Below, piece after piece: positions 32,382 through 44,100 of a DNA stretch of 64,000 bases. The stretch is from the NCBI GenBank assembly GCA_903927185.1, contig CAIYLW010000023.1, forward strand, positions 1 to 64,000, written 5' to 3'. The first letter of the stretch is position 1, and each line of letters begins with the position of its first letter. Made by a program: the position numbers and the translations under genes. The notes under the pieces were generated by a model. That model worked only from the letters and a program-made list of their open reading frames with translations. It did no database searches and was not told the origin of the DNA. This DNA is from an uncultured Bacteroidota bacterium (GTDB lineage: Bacteria > Bacteroidota > Bacteroidia > Chitinophagales > Chitinophagaceae).

Positions 32382-33719
32382 CTATTTCATCTTAAAAGAT
32401 TCTAAAAACTTGGTAGTGAAATTACCTTTTCTAAAATCTTCATTCTGCATTAGTTGCAAATGGAAAGGGATTGTTGTTTTAACCCCTTCGATTACATACT
32501 CGCTCAAAGCCCTGTACATGGTATCAATTGCTTCCTGACGCGTTTGAGCAACGGTAATTAACTTACCAATCATGGAATCATAATAGGGAGGAATTACATA
32601 TCCGGCATATACATGGCTATCTACACGAACACCATGTCCTCCTGGAGTATGCAAATTAGTAATCTTACCTGGTGAAGGACGAAAATCGTTATAAGGATCT
32701 TCGGCATTAATTCTACACTCAATTGCATGCATTTGAGGTTCATAATTTCTTCCGGAAATTTTCTCACCCATGGCAATTTTAATTTGTTCTTTAATCAAAT
32801 CAAAACTTACCACTTCTTCAGTCACGCAGTGTTCTACCTGAATACGCGTATTCATTTCCATGAAATAAAAATTGCGATGCTTATCTACCAAGAACTCAAT
32901 GGTACCAACGCTTTCGTAGTTAATGGCAGATGCTGCTTTGATGGCGGCTTCACCCATTTTCTGACGTAATTCAGCAGTCATAAATGGAGAAGGTGATTCT
33001 TCTACTAACTTCTGATGGCGTCGTTGAATAGAACAATCGCGCTCACTTAAATGACAAACATTTCCATATTGGTCTCCTGCAATTTGAATTTCTATATGAC
33101 GTGGTTCTTCTACAAATTTTTCCATGTAGATACCATCGTTTTTGAAAGAAGCAGCAGCTTCTATTTTTGCGGTCGTATATGCTTTTTCAATTTCTTCTTC
33201 ATTCCAAACCACGCGCATTCCCTTACCACCACCACCTGCAGTTGCTTTTAAGATCACCGGGTATCCCACAACTTTTGCTAATTCTTTAGCTTCTTCAATA
33301 CTTTCTAATAACCCCTTCCCACCAGGTACAACTGGTACACCAGCTTTGATCATGGTTTCTTTAGCTGTGATCTTATCTCCCATCTTATTAATCATATCCG
33401 GAGTAGGCCCAATAAACTTAATGCCATGATCTGCACAAATCTGTGAGAACTTAGCATTTTCTGCTAAAAATCCATAACCTGGATGCACTGCATCTGCATT
33501 AGTAATTTCTGCAGCTGCCATGATATGTGGAATGTTCAGATAAGAATCGGCACTCTGGGGCTTTCCAATACAAACAGCTTCATCAGCAAATTTTACGTGA
33601 AGACTGTCTTTATCAGCGGTTGAATAAACAGCAACGGTTTTAATACCCATTTCTCTACAGGTACGGATTACACGTAATGCTATCTCACCCCTATTGGCTA
33701 TCAATATTTTTTTAAACAT
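32382..33719 (-). CDS. accC: Biotin carboxylase subunit of acetyl-CoA carboxylase
   Basis: The 445-residue ATP-grasp enzyme carboxylates biotin on AccB, feeding malonyl-CoA synthesis. It starts [26 protein letters not shown] and has [31 protein letters not shown], the glycine-rich ATP loop [52 protein letters not shown] and [10 protein letters not shown]. The length fits AccC and excludes pyruvate carboxylase. It follows accB by 24 bases; together they form the usual bacterial accBC pair, here downstream of efp. The malonyl-CoA produced is also the expected extender for the type III PKS at 45 kb. Confidence 0.96.
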   Translation of the reverse strand: MFKKILIANRGEIALRVIRTCREMGIKTVAVYSTADKDSLHVKFADEAVCIGKPQSADSYLNIPHIMAAAEITNADAVHPGYGFLAENAKFSQICADHGIKFIGPTPDMINKMGDKITAKETMIKAGVPVVPGGKGLLESIEEAKELAKVVGYPVILKATAGGGGKGMRVVWNEEEIEKAYTTAKIEAAASFKNDGIYMEKFVEEPRHIEIQIAGDQYGNVCHLSERDCSIQRRHQKLVEESPSPFMTAELRQKMGEAAIKAASAINYESVGTIEFLVDKHRNFYFMEMNTRIQVEHCVTEEVVSFDLIKEQIKIAMGEKISGRNYEPQMHAIECRINAEDPYNDFRPSPGKITNLHTPGGHGVRVDSHVYAGYVIPPYYDSMIGKLITVAQTRQEAIDTMYRALSEYVIEGVKTTIPFHLQLMQNEDFRKGNFTTKFLESFKMK

Positions 33720-33743
33720 GGATTCATTTTATTGAAGAAAAAA

Positions 33744-34211
33744 TTATGCAGGCTCTACCAAGAACAAAGGTTGGTCGTACTCAACGGGACTAGCGTCGTC
33801 AACCAATATTTTTACTATTGTTCCGCTGATTTCGCTTTCAATTTCATTGAAAAGCTTCATAGCCTCGATAATACATACCACTTTACCTGGAGCAACTTCA
33901 GTGCCGATCTCAGCAAAAATGGGCTTGTCTGGAGAAGGGCGACGGTAAAATGTACCAATCATTGGACTTTTAATAGTGATATAGTTATCTGCCTTAGCAG
34001 GTGTAGCAACCACAGGAGCAGCAGGTGCAGCAACAGGTGCTGGAGCTGGAGAAGATGTAGTATAGACTTGGTGCTGAGGAGCCGCTACATTTATAACCGG
34101 TTCTTCTTTTTGCTTAATGGTAACCTTACCATCTTTGTCTTCTATACTGATTTCACCAATATTACTTTTATTGACGATTTTGATTAATTCGTGAATTTGC
34201 TTCAAGTCCAT
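33744..34211 (-). CDS. accB: Biotin carboxyl carrier protein of acetyl-CoA carboxylase
   Basis: The 155-residue protein has an N-terminal helical segment (MDLKQIHELIKIVNKSNIGEISIEDKDGKVTIKQKEE), a flexible Ala/Pro-rich hinge (about 50-75, with PAPAPVAAPAAPVVATPA) and a C-terminal biotinyl domain with the attachment site EAMKLFNEIE. The usual EAMKMMNEIE has Leu-Phe here, a normal variation. It carries carboxybiotin between AccC and the carboxyltransferase. It is directly upstream of accC. Confidence 0.95.
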   Translation of the reverse strand: MDLKQIHELIKIVNKSNIGEISIEDKDGKVTIKQKEEPVINVAAPQHQVYTTSSPAPAPVAAPAAPVVATPAKADNYITIKSPMIGTFYRRPSPDKPIFAEIGTEVAPGKVVCIIEAMKLFNEIESEISGTIVKILVDDASPVEYDQPLFLVEPA

Positions 34212-34351
34212 AAATGGCAGATTTTTAGTAAAAAACGGTTAATTTAGGTCAAATCGGGTGGAAAAATAGCCCTTTTTTAGCAAAAAATGCGATTTTCTTT
34301 AAAATGGGTAGAATTAGATTCCTCAAACTTTATTAACCCCCGAAAAGAAAA

Positions 34352-34372
34352 ATGGCAGCTCTAGGCTGCCAT
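34352..34372 (-). terminator. Terminator after efp
   Basis: ATGGCAGC (34352-34359) pairs with GCTGCCAT (34365-34372) around a TCTAG loop. On the minus strand TTTTTCTTTTC follows. It separates efp from accBC. Confidence 0.75.
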
Positions 34373-34394
34373 ATATAAATATGTTTAAGTATTA

Positions 34395-34961
34395 TTATTC
34401 TTTTACACGCTCCACATATTCCCCAGATTTAGTGTTTACACGAATCAATTCTCCATCTTCCACAAATAAAGGAACCATCACAGTGGCCCCACCTTCAACG
34501 GTGGCAGCTTTCAATGCTCTGGTTGCAGTATCACCTCTCAGTCCTGGTTCGCAATAAGTAATTTTCATGACTATTTTTTCAGGTAATTCTGCACCAATAG
34601 GAAGTTCTGTTTCGGTATTAATAAACACGAATACTTCAGATCCATCTTTTAAAAACTGAGGTGCATCAATCATTTCTTCGCTTAGTGCTATCTGCTCGAA
34701 ATTTTCGTTATTCATTAAATTATAACCACTCTCGTCTTTATATAAGTATTGAAAAGCTTTCTTTTCTACTCGAACAGGATAAACGGTTTCACCACTATTC
34801 CATGTTTTTTCAATAGAACGCTTATTGTCTACTCCCTTTAATTTTGCCCAAACTTTTGCTGCAGCACGGGCTGTTTTATTTTCACCGAATTCCACAACTG
34901 AATACAAACTTCCGTCCAGTTTCAGGATCATTCCACGGCTGATGTCGGCTGTATTTGCCAT
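34395..34961 (-). CDS. efp: Elongation factor P with non-canonical tip loop
   Basis: EF-P helps ribosomes stalled on polyproline. The 188 residues cover all three domains: MANTADISRGMILKLDGSLYSVVEF, an N-terminal KOW-like domain, YLYKDESGYNLMNNENFEQI (E. coli: FMNNETFEQL), and the C-terminal GDTATRALKAATVEGGATVMVPLFVEDGELIRVNTKSGEYVERVKE, which is a strong match. The domain I tip, PGKG(Q)A in E. coli with modified Lys34, reads FGENKTARAAAKVWAKL here. The modified position would be Thr or Arg depending on alignment, so the usual EpmA lysylation site is not conserved. A promoter-like TTG-N18-TACTTTTG lies upstream. Confidence 0.93.
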   Translation of the reverse strand: MANTADISRGMILKLDGSLYSVVEFGENKTARAAAKVWAKLKGVDNKRSIEKTWNSGETVYPVRVEKKAFQYLYKDESGYNLMNNENFEQIALSEEMIDAPQFLKDGSEVFVFINTETELPIGAELPEKIVMKITYCEPGLRGDTATRALKAATVEGGATVMVPLFVEDGELIRVNTKSGEYVERVKE

Positions 34962-34994
34962 AATTTTTAATTTTTATACTGATTTGTGCAGGCG

Positions 34995-35024
34995 CAAAAG
35001 TAGGCATTGACAGTCAATTCCAAG
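34995..35024 (-). promoter_or_regulatory. Candidate promoter of efp
   Basis: On the minus strand CTTG (complement of 35021-35024) is followed after 18 bases by TACTTTTG (complement of 34995-35002). This is a full -7 match and a partial -33 match to the Bacteroidota consensus, about 34 bases before the efp ATG. Confidence 0.5.
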
Positions 35025-35240
35025 CTATTTTTTTTAAAGGTTTAAGTATTAATTCAAATATATTTTCTCATCAAATTAAACAAAAATCAAAAAATAATTT
35101 ATCGCAAAAAGCTGCAATATGAAAAAGTATGGTATCTGAATAAGTACCAAAACAAAGTATATGTAATGAGCATAAATAGCTTTTATACACAAAAAAAAGT
35201 TATCGGCGAATTACATGTAACCAAAATAAACTACACACAC

Positions 35241-37010
35241 ATGAAAAAGAATTTTCGTTTTCTCTTCGTACTATTTCTTCTTTCTTTTCAAACAATGGTA
35301 TCTGCTAATACAATTATTATAAAGGGTACTGTGAAAGATAGTAGTAATCATTATTTAGCTAACAGATTAGTTAAAATTTATAGTACAGATAGTATTAATG
35401 GTGGATGTAATATTGCACATAATGTATTAACCAATCCTAACGGTTTTTATATCGACACATTAAAGTGTAACGGAGATATAAAAAAGCTGTATGTAATAGT
35501 AGAAAATTGCAATGGAAAAAACATTACCAATAATCCAGCATTAACTACTACAGGTATTGTGGAATCAAATTTTATTATTTGTTCCAACCCAAATATTCCT
35601 TCCCCTATTCCTGGATGTAAAGCGGTAATTGCCTATACATTAATTGATAGCATTGCAAAATTTAACAGTAAAGAATCTTATGCAGGTTCTGTGCCAGGTT
35701 CTCTGCCAGACAGTATTATCAGTAGATCTTGGGACTTTGGTGATAGTAGTACCATTCTAACTGGAAATAGAATTGACCCAAGTCATATTTATAAATATCC
35801 GGGCCAACATATCGTAACGCTTACCATTAAAACAAAGAGTGGTTGTGAAAGTAGTTATCAACTAATTTTTGAAATTAACCTACCCGTGATCCCTACAAAT
35901 TGCAAAGCTTTTTTTACAAGCATTGTAAAAGATTCTATTGCTCAATTTAATAGTGAAGGATCTTTGGCAAGTGTTTCAACAAGTATTGTAAAGGATAGCA
36001 TCATTAGTCGTACTTGGTATTTTATGAATACTTATCCAACAATTTCTACACTAACTGGAAATAAAATAGATCCTACTTTTATTTATTCAAAACCCGGAAC
36101 TTATCGAGTATATCTTTTGATCAAAACAAAGTTTGGTTGCGAAAGTAAATACACTGATTCAGTGATTATAAAAGCAGCACCAATTCCAACTTCTTGTAAA
36201 GCTCATTTTACAAAAACCATTACTGATGGAATAGTAAAATTCAATAGTTCAGATGCATTAGCTGCAGGGGTAAAAGATAGCATTGTGAGTAGATATTGGA
36301 TATTCGGTGAAACAACTAATATTACAGGAATTTTACAAGGCAATATCATCGATCCTTCTCATACCTATACAAAACCCGGAAAATATATTGTACTCTTATA
36401 TATAAAAACAAAAGCTGGCTGTGAGAGCAAATTTGCAGACACTATTACGATTTCAAATGTAGTTTGTAAAGCAATTGCAGCATTTTCTATCGAAAAGATT
36501 GGATTAAAAAAAGTGATTTTCAATAGCGATTCTAGTTATGTTCAAAAGGGGGATAGCATCATTCAGCGGACTTGGAAATTTGGAGATAATACTTATTTAG
36601 AAGGTAACATCATTAAATTGGAAAGAGCGTTTCCAACTCAGGGTATTTATACTGCTTGCTTACAAATAAGAACCCAAAATGGTTGTGTGGCAGATACTTG
36701 TAAAGAAGTAGTTATTCAGGATACGGCGAATATCCGCCCAATTTCGGTTGACTTTATAAAGATTTTGGCTATTAATCCTAACCCAGTAATTACTGATATG
36801 CGGGCAACCATATATTGTAGCTCTAAGGATATTGAATGTGAAATTGATGTGTATGATATTTACGGAGGATTAAAGAGTAGTATTAAAAAGCAGCTAGCTA
36901 AAGGAAATAATATCGTGGAAGTTCAAACAGCCAACTTATATCATGGTCCGTATTTTCTAAGAGTAATTTCCAAATCAGGAAAAGACGCCAGGATTTTCTA
37001 TAAGCTTTAA
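35241..37010 (+). CDS. Secreted PKD-repeat protein with T9SS sorting domain
   Basis: The ATG at 35241 gives MKKNFRFLFVLFLLSFQTMVSA, a clear signal peptide, and a 589-residue protein; the ORF track start 25 codons earlier is not signal-like. An N-terminal carboxypeptidase-like region (IIIKGTVKDSSNHYLANRLVKIYST) precedes four PKD-type repeats starting near residues 118, 219, 318 and 408. Each opens with a CKA(x)F-like phrase, and most carry WxFG, GNxIDPSHxY and a closing GCES motif. The conserved Cys pairs could form disulfides. The last 80 residues (INPNPVITDMRATIYCSS to DARIFYKL) are a T9SS type A sorting domain. It is probably a surface adhesin-like protein. Confidence 0.88.
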   Translation: MKKNFRFLFVLFLLSFQTMVSANTIIIKGTVKDSSNHYLANRLVKIYSTDSINGGCNIAHNVLTNPNGFYIDTLKCNGDIKKLYVIVENCNGKNITNNPALTTTGIVESNFIICSNPNIPSPIPGCKAVIAYTLIDSIAKFNSKESYAGSVPGSLPDSIISRSWDFGDSSTILTGNRIDPSHIYKYPGQHIVTLTIKTKSGCESSYQLIFEINLPVIPTNCKAFFTSIVKDSIAQFNSEGSLASVSTSIVKDSIISRTWYFMNTYPTISTLTGNKIDPTFIYSKPGTYRVYLLIKTKFGCESKYTDSVIIKAAPIPTSCKAHFTKTITDGIVKFNSSDALAAGVKDSIVSRYWIFGETTNITGILQGNIIDPSHTYTKPGKYIVLLYIKTKAGCESKFADTITISNVVCKAIAAFSIEKIGLKKVIFNSDSSYVQKGDSIIQRTWKFGDNTYLEGNIIKLERAFPTQGIYTACLQIRTQNGCVADTCKEVVIQDTANIRPISVDFIKILAINPNPVITDMRATIYCSSKDIECEIDVYDIYGGLKSSIKKQLAKGNNIVEVQTANLYHGPYFLRVISKSGKDARIFYKL

Positions 37011-37061
37011 GAAAAAAAAGAAATAATGGATTTTAACTCTAAATACTACTTGGTTTTAACC

Positions 37062-37069
37062 TATTTTTG
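37062..37069 (+). promoter_or_regulatory. Candidate -7 element of sucD
   Basis: TATTTTTG matches TAnnTTTG and lies 20 bases before the sucD ATG. No clear -33 box is seen. Confidence 0.4.
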
Positions 37070-37089
37070 CGGCAAATTTTAAGCAATCC

Positions 37090-37971
37090 ATGGCAGTTTT
37101 AGTAAATAAACAGTCTAAAATCATCGTTCAAGGTTTTACCGGCACAGAAGGTACATTCCATGCAACTCAGATGATCGAATACGGTACCAATGTGGTAGGC
37201 GGTGTAACACCCGGAAAAGGTGGAACTCTACATTTGGATAAGCCGGTTTTCAATACCGTTTCTGATGCGGTTAAAGCAACAGGAGCGAATGTAAGTATCA
37301 TCTTTGTGCCTCCTGCATTTGCTGCAGATGCCATAAAAGAAAGTGCTGAAGCAGGAATTGCTCTGGTGGTTTGTATCACAGAAGGCATTCCAGTTCAAGA
37401 CATGATACACGTAAAAAGCTATTTGCAAACTACAAATACGCGTCTAATCGGACCAAACTGTCCAGGGGTTATTACAGCTGATGCAGCTAAAGTGGGAATC
37501 ATGCCAGGCTTTATCTTTAAAGCTGGAAGAATTGGTATCGTTTCGAAAAGTGGAACACTTACTTACGAAGCAGCTGACCAGGTAGTAAAAGCAGGATTAG
37601 GTATTAGTACAGCAATTGGTATTGGTGGGGATCCAATAATCGGTACACCAACTAAAGAGGCGGTTGAATTATTAATGAACGATCCAGAAACTGATGGTAT
37701 CATTATGATTGGCGAAATCGGAGGTAGCATGGAAGCTGAAGCAGCTCGTTGGATCAAAGAAAACAAAACAAAACCTGTAGTTGGTTTCATAGCCGGACAA
37801 ACTGCCCCTCCAGGCCGCAGAATGGGTCATGCTGGAGCCATTGTAGGTGGCGCTGACGATACTGCTGCAGCTAAGATGAAGATTATGGCTGAATGTGGTA
37901 TCGAAGTTGTTGCAAGTCCTGCAGATATCGGTAAAACGATGGCAGCAGCAATTGCAGCATTAAAAAAATAA
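37090..37971 (+). CDS. sucD: Succinyl-CoA synthetase alpha subunit
   Basis: The 293-residue subunit binds CoA and carries the phosphohistidine. It begins [45 protein letters not shown] (CoA-binding Rossmann fold), then [65 protein letters not shown], and the active-site segment [13 protein letters not shown] with its His. It works with SucC in the TCA cycle; sucC is not adjacent, as in many Bacteroidota. It is a single-gene transcript with its own terminator. Confidence 0.96.
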   Translation: MAVLVNKQSKIIVQGFTGTEGTFHATQMIEYGTNVVGGVTPGKGGTLHLDKPVFNTVSDAVKATGANVSIIFVPPAFAADAIKESAEAGIALVVCITEGIPVQDMIHVKSYLQTTNTRLIGPNCPGVITADAAKVGIMPGFIFKAGRIGIVSKSGTLTYEAADQVVKAGLGISTAIGIGGDPIIGTPTKEAVELLMNDPETDGIIMIGEIGGSMEAEAARWIKENKTKPVVGFIAGQTAPPGRRMGHAGAIVGGADDTAAAKMKIMAECGIEVVASPADIGKTMAAAIAALKK

Positions 37972-37990
37972 AGAAACAACAATACTATAT

Positions 37991-38022
37991 AATCCCGGTC
38001 AGGCAACTGACCGGGATTTTTG
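37991..38022 (+). terminator. Terminator after sucD
   Basis: AATCCCGGTCAG (37991-38002) pairs perfectly with CTGACCGGGATT (38007-38018) around a stable GCAA tetraloop, followed by TTTTG. Confidence 0.9.
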
Positions 38023-38123
38023 TTTCCTGGATTTACTTGAAAAGGTTTTGTTAAACGGTACTTTCGTTTATGCATTGGTTGCGAAATTGCATCTAATCAG
38101 AAACAGGCTTAATTATTAGCAGT

Positions 38124-41100
38124 ATGAATCTAAAAAGATGGGCATTTATAGGGATTCTATTTTGGGCGGGAAATAGTTTGATGGCTCAAGAAACAGACAC
38201 CACTTTTTCCAAACAATGGATTGAAATTGACAGCCTCCTGGGTATTTCACATTTGCCCAAATCTGCACTTGATAAAGTAAATCAGATTTATGTGCTCGCT
38301 GAAAAAAAATCTAACAATGTACAAAAGATTAAAGCCCTACTTTATCGAACAGCAATTGAAATAAATGTAGCCGAGTATGATATCAATAAAAACATAAGTG
38401 CATTTAAATTAGAACTAGGTAAAACAAATGACCCAAGTTGCAAGGCTTTAATACATGTTTTAATCGCTAAACAATATCAAAAGTATTTCAATGATCATCG
38501 CTGGCAATTATATGATCGATTTAAAATTAAAACTCAAAATACTAATGATATTTTAAGCTGGTCGGCTGATGAATTTTTAAAAAATATCGAAGTTGAATAT
38601 GATTACTCTTTAGCAGATAAAGATTTTCTTAAAAAAACCAAACTGAATACGTTCAGAGCTATTTTATGGAAAGGAAATGCAGAACACTTAAGACCTACTT
38701 TATATGATGTAATTGCACAAGATGCATTAGACTATTTTAAAACTGGACAGGAATCCAGAACAAATGCAAAAAACAGCTTTACAATTCAACAACAAACCTC
38801 ACTAGGAACTTATGCTGAATTTGCTGCGCTCAAACTTATTAGCAACGACAGTAATGCGCATACATTTAGAGCACTTCAATTATTTCAAGACCTTACTTTA
38901 TTTCATATTAACGATGCACAAAAAGATGCATTAATAGATCTAGATATTGATAGAATCAATTGGGTTTATCAACAAGTTTTATTTGAAAATAAACAACAAT
39001 TAAAGGAAAAGGCATTAACCGCAATTACAACAGATTTCGAAAGCAATGCAGCTGTATACGCATGGCTGCAATTGGCTAAGGACAAAAGTTTATTAGCTGC
39101 GACCTATCAACCATTTCAAGACAGTAGTGAAAGATGGCAATATATTGCAGCTATTAAAATAATTGATGCTGCCAATAAAAAATTTAAGGATAATAATCCA
39201 GTCAGGAACGAATTAGAAAATTTAAAACAGCGTATTCTACTAAAAGACGTAAGTATACATTCCGAAAAAATAGAAATCCCTAATAAACCAATTAAAGTAT
39301 TGGTAGAATACAAAAATGTGGATACACTATACCTTAGAATTTTAGCATTGCCACTGGAGTTTACTAAAACAAATGACCAAGCCCAGTTACTTATCCAAAA
39401 GCTTTGTGATAAAAAGGAATTTCAATCAAGCGAGCAATGGCTTCCTGTAACAAATGATTATCAAAACCATTTTGTAGAAATAAAATTAGATCCTTTAACT
39501 CAAGGTGAATATGTATTGTTGTCTTCTACTGGAAAGGATTTCAATCCTGCTAGGGATATTATCAATTATCAATCATTTCAAGTTTCAAATATCAGCCTTG
39601 TTCAAAACAAGAGTGATTTTTTTGTACTGAGTAGAGAAACCGGAAAACCTATTTCAAAAGCAAACATCACTATTCTTAGTAGGCCTTCAAACTCTCAAAG
39701 CAAAGAATGGGATAATGAGGGTGTAAGAATCACTGATGAAAATGGATATGTAAAAATGGATGGTCAAAAAAGCAATAGATATTATTCATTTATCATTGAA
39801 AGCAAAAAAGAAAAATTTAGAACTATCGACCCCACATGGTTTGAAAATGAGCAAAACCCAAACAAACTCTATGATTCTATACATTTCGAAAAGAGAAATC
39901 AAAGAACTTTCTTTTTTACAGACAGATCCATTTATCGGCCTGGGCAAATCGTATATTTCAAAGCCATCATCTCTACCATTGATTTTAATAACCAAAAAAG
40001 TAAACTCCTAGCACAAACTAATGCAACAGTATTTTTGAGAGACGTAAATTATCGCATCATAGATTCATTAAAATTTACAAGTAATGATTACGGATCTTAT
40101 CATGGAAAATTTACGTTGCCTGAAAAAATACTCACTGGTAATTTTTCGCTAACAGTTAAAAATGGTGAAACAGGCAATACTAATTTCTCTGTGGAAGCTT
40201 ATAAACGCCCAACCTATTCTATACAATTTGAAAAAATTGCAAAGGCTTATCAACTCAATGATACCATTGAATTAAAAGGAATTGCAAAAGCATTTGCAGG
40301 GAATTTTATCACTGGCTCCAAACTAACTTATCATGTTGTTAGAAATGCCAGGTTATTAAATCCTTACTTTAGAAATCGAATGTTTTCCAATAATCAATCA
40401 CAGGAAATTGCTCAGGGCACTATTCAAACAGATGATAAAGGTGCATTTACTATTCGATTTAAAGCAGTACCTGACTTAACAAAAGATGCCAGCTCAAAAC
40501 CTGTGTTTGATTTTTCCATTGATGCTGCCATAACAGATGCCTCAGGAGAAACCAGAACTGCTAATAAACAAATTAGCTGCGCATATCAAGCACTTATATT
40601 AGAAGTCAATTATCCTCAAATTACAAATGGCAGAAAGGATATCAAGATTGAAATGGGTTGTACAAATTTGAACGCAGAAAAAGTGGCTACGATCATTGAT
40701 GTAAAAATTTCTGAATTAACTGGTCCAGATAGAATTTTGAAAGATCGGAATTGGTCAAAACCAGACCAATTCATCATGAGTAAAGACGCGTTCATAAAAG
40801 ACTTTCCCTATGACATCTTTGATAATGAAAATGAGATCAGTAATTACCCAATTGTAAAAACAAGTTTAACAGCTACCATTGATACAAAGAATCAAAGTGA
40901 ATTGGTAATTGAAGGGGGAAACCTTAAAGTGGGGTATTATCAAATCGAAGCCACTGCAAAAGACAGCTTAGGGAATCAGGAAATTCACAAAAGTTATTTA
41001 CAGGTTTTTGATCCTTCAAGCAATGCAGTTGCAAATGGAAACATAAACCTGTTCTATGCTAATGATCAACCAATGGAGCCAGGTGAGAATGATACCATCT

Positions 41101-44100
41101 ATTCTGGAACCATCGCAAAGGACTTATTTGTTATTCGACATATACAAAAAGAAAATGGAGCATTTCAATTCATCAATAGAAAAAAAGGAATTGAACCATA
41201 CATCTATTCTGCCACAGAAAAAGATAGGGGCGGTATTTTTATAGAAGAACTTTTTGTTTTTCAAAATAGAATATTCATTAATAGTATTTCAAAAAGAGTG
41301 CCTTTCACAAATAAAGAATTACAAATAAAGTATCAGAGTTTCCGTGATAAAACCGAACCAGGATCGAAAGAAAAATGGACAGTTTCTATTTCAGGAAAAA
41401 AAGGAGAAAAAGTTGCCGCCGAATTATTGACATCTATGTATGATGCTTCTTTAGATGAATTTAAATTCCAGCAATGGTATCAGCCAAATTGGTGGAATGA
41501 AAAATACCGAACTGATTATTGGAAATATAATTTTAGTGCAATTATTTCTGAGCAAAATTATATTACTCAATATATATGGAAGGAAGATACCGCTATTGAG
41601 TATGATAGAATTCGTGATGATTTTGGGATACTCCAGGGGTATGAAAACGATTCACAAATAGGGCATCCTATGATGCCAATGAATTCCGTTGCTTCACCAG
41701 CCTCAGGTAAAAAACAAGAAGACCAAAATAAAGAAGTTCATTCCCGTATATCTCCATTAAAACAAAATTCTAAAGAATCCATCGAAACCATCATTCGAAA
41801 AGATTTTAACGAAACTGCATTTTTCTTTCCTCAATTAACAGCGGATAGTTCTGGTAATTTTCAATTCAACTTTACCATGCCTGATGCAGTTACCAAGTGG
41901 AAGTGGATGAGTTTTGCCCATACAAAGGATTTGTCTGCTGGCGTTCAAACAGCAGAAATTCAAACGCAGAAAACATTGATGGTTCAAACCAATGCAACCA
42001 GGTTTATGCGGGAAGGCGACAAGATGGAGTTCAGCACACGAATCGCCAATTTGAGTGATAAAGAATTAACTGGTCAGATTACACTTGAATTAATTGATGC
42101 TTCAACTAACACATCAGTGGATGGTTGGTTTCAGAATATTTTTCCAACCCAATATTTCACAGTTGGACCAAAACAAACAGAAGCGATTAAGTTTCCAATA
42201 CAAATTCCCTTCAGTTATAATAAACCATTGATTTGGCGGGTAGTTGCAAAATCTGGCAACTATAGTGATGGAGAAGAAAATATGTTGGCTGTATTAAGTA
42301 ATCGTGCTTTAATAACAGAGAGCCTTCCAATATTAGTGCTTGGAGACACTACTCAGCAATTTCATTTCGATAAATTATTGCATCAAAACAGCGGCAGTTT
42401 AAGCAATGAATCATTAACTGTAGAATTTAGCAGCAATCCGATCTGGTATGCAGTTCAGGCACTTCCATATTTAAAACAGGGAATGGACAATTGTGCTGAA
42501 GCAATCTTTAATAAAATATATGCAAACAGTATTGCAGCATACCTCGTATATAAAAATCCGATTATTAAAACCTGGTTCGAAAAAAGCAAAAAAGATACTG
42601 CATCCATATTATCGAATCTTCAAAAGAACCAGCAACTAAAACAAGTATTATTAGAAGAAACGCCTTGGGTATTGGCAGCAAATACTGAAGGGGAAAGAAA
42701 AAAGAATTTATCAGAATTGTTCGACTTATTAAAATTGGGCGAATCCAATCAATCGTCCTTGGAGAAATTGCAAGAGTTACAATTGCCGAATGGAGCATTT
42801 AGCTGGTTCAAAGGAGGTTATGAAGATCCATATATCACCACTTATATTTTAACTGGAATTGGAAGACTAAAAAGATTGGGGGCTATTACACCGGATATGG
42901 CTATTCGCTTCAAACCAATGATCGTTAAAGCAATACAATTTACTGATGATTATATAAATACCGAGTATCAATTTGCATTCAGTCATGGTATTGATCCAAA
43001 ACTAAAATACATAAATGAAAGCCAAATTCAGTGGCTCTACATGCGAAGTTTTTATGGAGATATTGCAATGAATTCAACAACAGCTTCCGATTTTTATTTT
43101 AAACAAAGCAAATTGTATTGGAATCAATTTTCGGTTTATTATAAATCGTTAATTGGACTGATTCAATTAAGAAATAAAGAAGAAATATTTGTTGGCAAAA
43201 CTATACTTCCTTCCATATTTGAAAATGCAATAGTTGATAAACAAAAGGGCATGTATTGGAAACAAACAGCCAGGGACTGGTATAACGCTTCAATTGAAAC
43301 CGCCTCGATGGTTATTGAATTAGTATCCGAATACAATCAACAGAACAATTCAGCTGAGAGGATAAAAGCAATTGATGCAATTAAAACCTGGTTAATTTTA
43401 AATAAGCAAACCAATAACTGGAAAACCAGTATTAAAACTGCGAATGCCTGTTATGCGCTATTACTCAATGGCTCAAATTGGCTACAACAAGAAAAAACTG
43501 TTCAGATAGCATTAGGAAATACTGTGATTAATAGCCGTAATGTAAAAACAGAACTTGGAACTGGTTATTTCGAAAAAAGAATTGACGGGTCAAAAGTTGA
43601 ATCTGAAATGGGTGAAATTAAAGTAACTACCAAAACAGTAAATAGTGGCAACCAAAAAAACAATCAACCCGCCTGGGGTGCTGTTTACTGGCAGTACTTT
43701 GAAGATCTTGATAAAATCACAGAAGCTGCATCTCCCTTGAATATTCAAAAACAATTAATGATCGAAAAAATAATAGATAAGGGAAAAGAATTGGTGGAAG
43801 TTGATCTGAATAATCCATTAAAAGTAGGCGACAAAGTAGTATTTCGATTGATCATCAAAACAGATCGTGAAATGGAATATCTGCATTTAAAAGATCTGCG
43901 AGCAGCTGGGATGGAACCAGTAAATGTATTGAGTGGTTACAAATGGCAGGATGGAATGGGTTATTATGAAAACACCACAGATATTAGTAGTAACTTTTTT
44001 ATTAATCATTTGAATAAGGGAACATATGTTTTTGAATATCCTGTTTACATCACACATACAGGAAATTTTTCTGTGGGTCTTGCCAGCATTCAGTGTATGT

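Noticed and set aside
33732-34187. 151-residue plus-strand ORF opposite accB
   Set aside because: It is the antisense shadow of accB, with Cys/Ser/Arg-rich low-complexity translation.
37090-37971. sucD without adjacent sucC taken as gene loss
   Set aside because: Separate sucC and sucD loci are normal in this phylum; nothing in the window argues for loss.
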